Source: Cladopsammia gracilis (lineage: Eukaryota > Cnidaria > Anthozoa > Scleractinia > Dendrophylliidae). Taken from it: 64,000 bases of DNA. Below, one piece after another: positions 60,355-64,000 of the stretch; positions within the stretch are counted from its first letter, which is position 1, and each line of letters opens with the position of its first letter. The notes beneath the pieces are model-generated. The model was not told the origin of the DNA and ran no database searches. It saw only the letters and a program-made list of their open reading frames with translations. The stretch spans positions 1,606,501 through 1,670,500 of the forward strand of contig JAJGOT010000037.1 in NCBI GenBank assembly GCA_022457155.1, written 5' to 3'. A program made the position numbers and the translations under genes.

Positions 60355-61522
60355 CTACATGAAAGAAAGACAAAAAAAGAACAAAAACATGAGATGATGA
60401 TACCTGCCGAGCAGACACCTCACTATAATAAGGGACCTTTAGATTTGAGTTTGAGTATGAGTACCAGTATGACTTTGAATTTCACCCCAGCCATGTCCGC
60501 AGAACTGTCGCTCTTTCCCATTGCTGACAAGTGGATGAGAAGGGACTATAGGAATAAAGTTGATGTGATAAGTTCATGATTATCGAGAGGACTTTAACTT
60601 GACTTGGAAAAGTTGTACTCATACTCAATCTTGTAATAGTAGTCCGATTAAAAGTTTCCTACAGACACTCTGTTACTGCAGACAGGAGTTGAATACACAT
60701 TACTTAAGTTAACTCCACATTTTATGGACTTTCTCTGTTGTGAACACCAAATTGTGGTTCTGAAGGTGTCCTTTATAGGGTGAGTCAAGTGTATCAGGTG
60801 GAATGTATTTACCACTACAAGCACATTGAATGCTGGTGAATTCAGAGTTGGAAACTAATAATTCTTGGAGTATTCACCAGTCGGCCAGTGACTTGCATAA
60901 TATTCTAATCTGAATGCAAATAATATAGAAAATTATGGGCTAGATGTGAAGTACCAGACTTATTTAGGTGAAGCCCACTATGGTTCAAGTGGCTGTTTGG
61001 TGAGATGTTGGTATGATCAACATATCCCCAATATTATTATTTAGATTGCAAAATTGCTTGAGGACTTTGTTCATGTATTTCACGTTCAGCAAGAGCTTCA
61101 TCTTCGGGTCTACTAATGAGACTGGATAGCGCGATATTTGCCGTAAATTCAGAGCTGACTCACAATTGTAGCTACATGTAGGTCGATTATTTCTTCAGCA
61201 CAAGCATGAGGTGTATTGATCTTAGACTGTTAGGTCATGCAACTTTCCTCACAATGTTGTGAAAAGTAGAGGTGTTCAATTTTTTCTGTGACTTGCAATG
61301 CAATTTTACATTGCCAGACTAGTTGCAAAGAGGGGATGTTACACATGCAATTTCACCTGCAACAGCTCTCATTAGTGTGTGTTGTTATTTGGGCATGTTG
61401 GTTGAATTCAAAACAATGAACATTGAAATAAATATATGGTGTTGCTGTTTCAATGAGATGGAATGGCCAAGTGAATACATGTAAGTCCCATGTTTGACAG
61501 AATATGACCACTAAATGGAGTT
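60355..61522. other. Sequence upstream of the first-SH2 exon
   Basis: In RASA1 sense this is the intron preceding the first SH2 exon, beginning with a T-rich tract and TAG acceptor. No upstream exon was recognised. The ORF at 60250-60579 on the plus strand is antisense to the exon. Confidence 0.4.
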
Positions 61523-61786
61523 GTTATACCTCCCAACTCAAAGGCCTTTTTTGATTGGACAAGAACTTGCCATGTGCCATGGGTCAAAATGGTGTAACTC
61601 CCAAGGATGAACAAAACTCATTTAACTACCTAGGGAAACAACAACTTGAACTTTTGACTCGCATGTGATTGGGTCATGCACCTTGAAACTGTGGCAAATT
61701 TGTGTGCCAGCTGTGTCATGCAGCACATATTTTTTTTTTCATCTGAACCATATTATTTTTTTTCTTTTTGAGTTGGGAGGTATAGC
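61523..61786. mobile_element. Short TIR element (GTTATACCTCCCA family), copy 2
   Basis: GTTATACCTCCCAACTCAAA and the inverted TTTGAGTTGGGAGGTATAGC. Internal similarity to 9440-9560 in reverse orientation. Confidence 0.75.
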
Positions 61787-61790
61787 AAAA

Positions 61791-61926
61791 CACTAAATGA
61801 CCTCGCATGAAACAGTAAGTTTTGTTTGCCTTTGACCCTCTATGTTCCCCAAGTGCAAACATTGAGGGTCTTGGGGAAACAAAACTCACTCTTTCCCTTG
61901 GGGCCAGTCATTACATGTAGGTGCTT
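61791..61926. repeat. Palindromic repeat (CACTTAATGAC family)
   Basis: CACTAAATGACC and GAAACAGTAAGTTTTGTTTG with complements ending at GGTGCTTAATC; relative of 19693-19831. Confidence 0.75.
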
Positions 61927-62149
61927 AATCACTGTCAGGGATGGAAATTAGCACTCACCCACTCACACAAACTAGAGCCAAATCTTCTTGAATTGGGCGA
62001 GTACAAATTGAATTTTTTTGGTGAAGTTCTGAAAGTCACTTATCCAAATGGTGAGTGCTGTTAAAATTAAGTTTACTGTTCACAGTAAACCCAAGTTCAA
62101 CTCATCAGCCAAGCTTGTAAATAGCCAACCAGTTGTGAATCTTAACCTG

Positions 62150-62475
62150 TTATGTCAAATTTGGGTAAAAATGACTAATAGCTCCCCAAAAACATGTCGG
62201 CCGACTGTTGGTCAACAGTCGGCCGACAAACGGCCAACAGTCGGCCAACAGACGACCAACAGACGGCCGACAGACGACCAACAGTCGGTCGACAGACGAC
62301 CAACAGTCGGCCGGGGTCGGCCGACAAACGGCCAACAGTCGGCCGACAAACGGCCAACAGTCGGCCGACTGTTTATAGGCAGGTCTGAGGTAAAAGTGTC
62401 GCCCGACAGTTGGCCGACAGTGGGCCGTTTGTCAGCCGACTGTCGGTCACCTGTCGGTTACCTGTTGGCTATCTG
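62150..62475 (+). repeat. GTCGGCCGAC minisatellite
   Basis: About 20 copies of a 12-14-bp unit such as CAACAGTCGGCCGACAAACG. Unit is partly self-complementary. The flank ACTAATAGCTCCCCAAAAAC is the inverse of the flank at 63505-63535. All overlapping ORFs are repeat translations. Confidence 0.9.
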
Positions 62476-62597
62476 TCGGTAAGTTGACATCAAGCTGTGG
62501 GTTAACCCATCATCGTTCGTAAGGAAACTGTTTTTGTCTGCCATGTTTTTTTTTTCAGTCCCAATCCCCTAATATTATTTAAATCCCGGTCAAAGGG

Positions 62598-62710
62598 TTT
62601 TTTTCCCCAAGAACAATCATCGATTGGAACAATCTCTCTGCCGAAACCGTTTTAAGTAAATCTACTGACGCTTTTAAAACTCGACTATTTAGATATATCA
62701 GATTTTTAGT
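62598..62710 (+). pseudogene. LINE ORF2 3' tail (CR1/L2-type)
   Basis: Reads FFSPRTIIDWNNLSAETVLS, then KSTDAFKTRLFRYI. The PRTI-DWN-LP...SLDAFK pattern is the common C-terminus of CR1/L2/RTE-type ORF2. Only this tail is present. Confidence 0.65.
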
Positions 62711-62871
62711 TATTTTTATTTAATTCGATTTTATTTATAGTTAGCGTGATATCCCATGGATTTTGCCGACTTAATGTATGTAAATGTAAATGTGATATTT
62801 ATTTGTTGTCCCTAACTTTATTTTTTTTTATTTATTTCGATCTGATCATTAGTTGGTCATTGCTTTCGCAC

Positions 62872-62895
62872 ATGTGGTGGCTCCTAAAGGAGCCG
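62872..62895 (-). promoter_or_regulatory. Histone-type 3' stem-loop (minus strand)
   Basis: In minus sense AACGGCTCCTTTAGGAGCCACC: a 6-bp stem with a 4-nt loop and AAC/ACC flanks as in replication-dependent histone mRNA ends. No histone coding sequence precedes it. Confidence 0.45.
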
Positions 62896-63035
62896 TTTTT
62901 TTTAATTCGTCGAGATCTACTCGTAGAATCTGGGGTCAAATTTCAAGGGCAGCAACTTGCACTCTCTCCGCAGGTTTGCCTTCACTGGCAAGTGTTTACG
63001 GAGTAAAATTGACCAGGCTCGCAATGCACAAACAA

Positions 63036-63058
63036 ACGGCTCCTTTAGGAGCCACCAA
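63036..63058 (+). promoter_or_regulatory. Histone-type 3' stem-loop (plus strand)
   Basis: AAACGGCTCCTTTAGGAGCCACC, preceded by ACAAACA and followed by A/T-rich AAATAAAATAAAAG. The 140 bp between the two stem-loops includes AATTGACCAGGCTCGCAATG, which belongs to the repeat at 63190, and not an obvious histone frame. Confidence 0.5.
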
Positions 63059-63189
63059 ATAAAATAAAAGTTTTTGACCAATGCATTTAAGTATGTTACT
63101 TTTTATTGTCCGTCATAACTAGAATAGAATATAATATCTCTTCTTTCTTTCTTGGTGACCTCAAAACCTGCGGTTAAACTAAGGTAAAA

Positions 63190-63545
63190 ATGATGTGAGA
63201 ATCACGATACACATTAAGTATACATAAATGACGAGCGAAATTGACCAGGCTCGCAATGCACTGTTGGGCGATTCAGACTCATGATCTAAACCGACCTTTA
63301 CTGCGTGGTTTTGTTTATGTTTTAACTTAACAAGGCAAGACAAGTGACTTAATTTCAGTGTTTATTGAATTTTGTTCAATAAAGCCTGGCTATTTGTATG
63401 AGTTAGTCATCTGTCGGTAAACTGTTGGTGAACTGTCGGCCGCCTGTTGGCTGTTTGTCGGCCGACTGTTGGTCGTCTGTCGGCCGACTGTCGGCCGACA
63501 TGTTTTTGGGGGAGCTATTAGTCATTTTTACCCAAATTTGCAATA
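63190..63545 (+). repeat. Dispersed repeat, copy 2, ending in GTCGGCCGAC units
   Basis: CGCAATGCACTGTTGGGCGA, GGTAAACTGTTGGTGAACTG, then four or five GTCGGCCGACTGT units and TTTTTGGGGGAGCTATTAGT. 63546-64000 holds nothing recognised. Confidence 0.8.
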
Positions 63546-64000
63546 ATTGGTTCCTAATTAATTGAACAGCATACAAACTGTACTTGTAAAGTTGCTGGAT
63601 ACATGTACAGTAGCTTAATATTTGTCCAGTTTAGCCGTCCATTGTAAATCACATTTACATTTCTCTTTTTATAAAGTATTTCTTTCCCAACAGCTCAAAA
63701 AAGAGTTCTGGAATCAATGTCAAAAAGTCAATCAAAATAGATAAAAATTGATAAAGATACCTTAAAATACGTTAAAAGTTACAACATTTTTCTTTGTCGA
63801 CTGGTCATCAATTTGCAATTTCATTTGATAAACTGACATTGAATAATTACTGTAACATCAATCTTGTTTTGGATGTCACCCATGAACTTTTTTCTCGACT
63901 GGTCTGGTCTGAAATATATGACAATAAGTCAGCACTTCTAAAACAAGGCAAAGGCATACAAAAAATTGTTCAACCGACGATCTTCGATGCAACTGCTCAG

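Noticed and set aside
60250..60579. 109-codon plus-strand ORF
   Set aside because: Antisense to the first-SH2 exon of RASA1.
62048..62482. 144-codon ORF with repeating RPTVGQQ-like residues
   Set aside because: It is the GTCGGCCGAC minisatellite read in frame.

Overview
This window is animal nuclear DNA, and it is essentially the interior of one long, repeat-filled gene. Twelve minus-strand exons, from 60354 down to 5690, encode consecutive parts of a RasGAP of the RASA1 (p120-RasGAP) type: first SH2, SH3, second SH2, PH and the first part of C2. All twelve have GT-AG borders and codon phases that agree from one exon to the next. The amino-terminal exon(s) were not found and probably lie beyond the right edge; the rest of C2 and the GAP domain lie beyond the left edge. 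The organism is most likely a cnidarian, such as a stony coral or sea anemone. I base this on AT-rich, intron-dense DNA, the RASA1 orthologue, and the mixture of Mutator-like transposase, Crypton-like recombinase, LINE and foldback/MITE fragments; the species cannot be fixed.

Layout. 1-5.7 kb: foldback repeats, including a 2.1-kb inverted repeat. 5.7-9.9 kb: exons for C2 and PH, with a nested foldback carrying a tRNA-like sequence. 9.9-22 kb: a 12-kb intron with a 3-kb palindromic repeat, a Crypton-like fragment, a 1.1-kb inverted repeat, several MITEs and two minisatellites. 22-31.4 kb: the PH-start exon, then a dispersed repeat split by a 3.1-kb, nearly perfect palindrome. The palindrome has a tRNA-His gene in each arm and a 6-bp target duplication; an uninterrupted inverted copy of the same dispersed repeat, the empty site, sits at 30.3-31.4 kb. 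32.0-33.2 kb: two exons of the second SH2. 33.2-55.5 kb: a 22-kb intron with a young 5'-truncated LINE (intact ORF, target duplication and an empty-site copy), a 292-bp MITE, a Mutator-like transposase pseudogene, a second LINE nested in a TIR element, and a 2.4-kb foldback with a later insertion in one arm. 55.5-60.4 kb: exons for the second SH2, SH3 and first SH2. 60.4-64 kb: repeats, a LINE tail, two opposed histone-type stem-loops and a GTCGGCCGAC minisatellite.

Almost everything outside the twelve exons is transposable or foldback DNA inside RASA1 introns. The largest inverted repeats would make long double-stranded hairpins in the primary transcript. Two points touch the gene itself: an extra T that shifts frame in the first SH2 exon, and tandem decoy copies of the acceptor of the SH3 exon. 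Most other open frames in the window are shadows of repeats.
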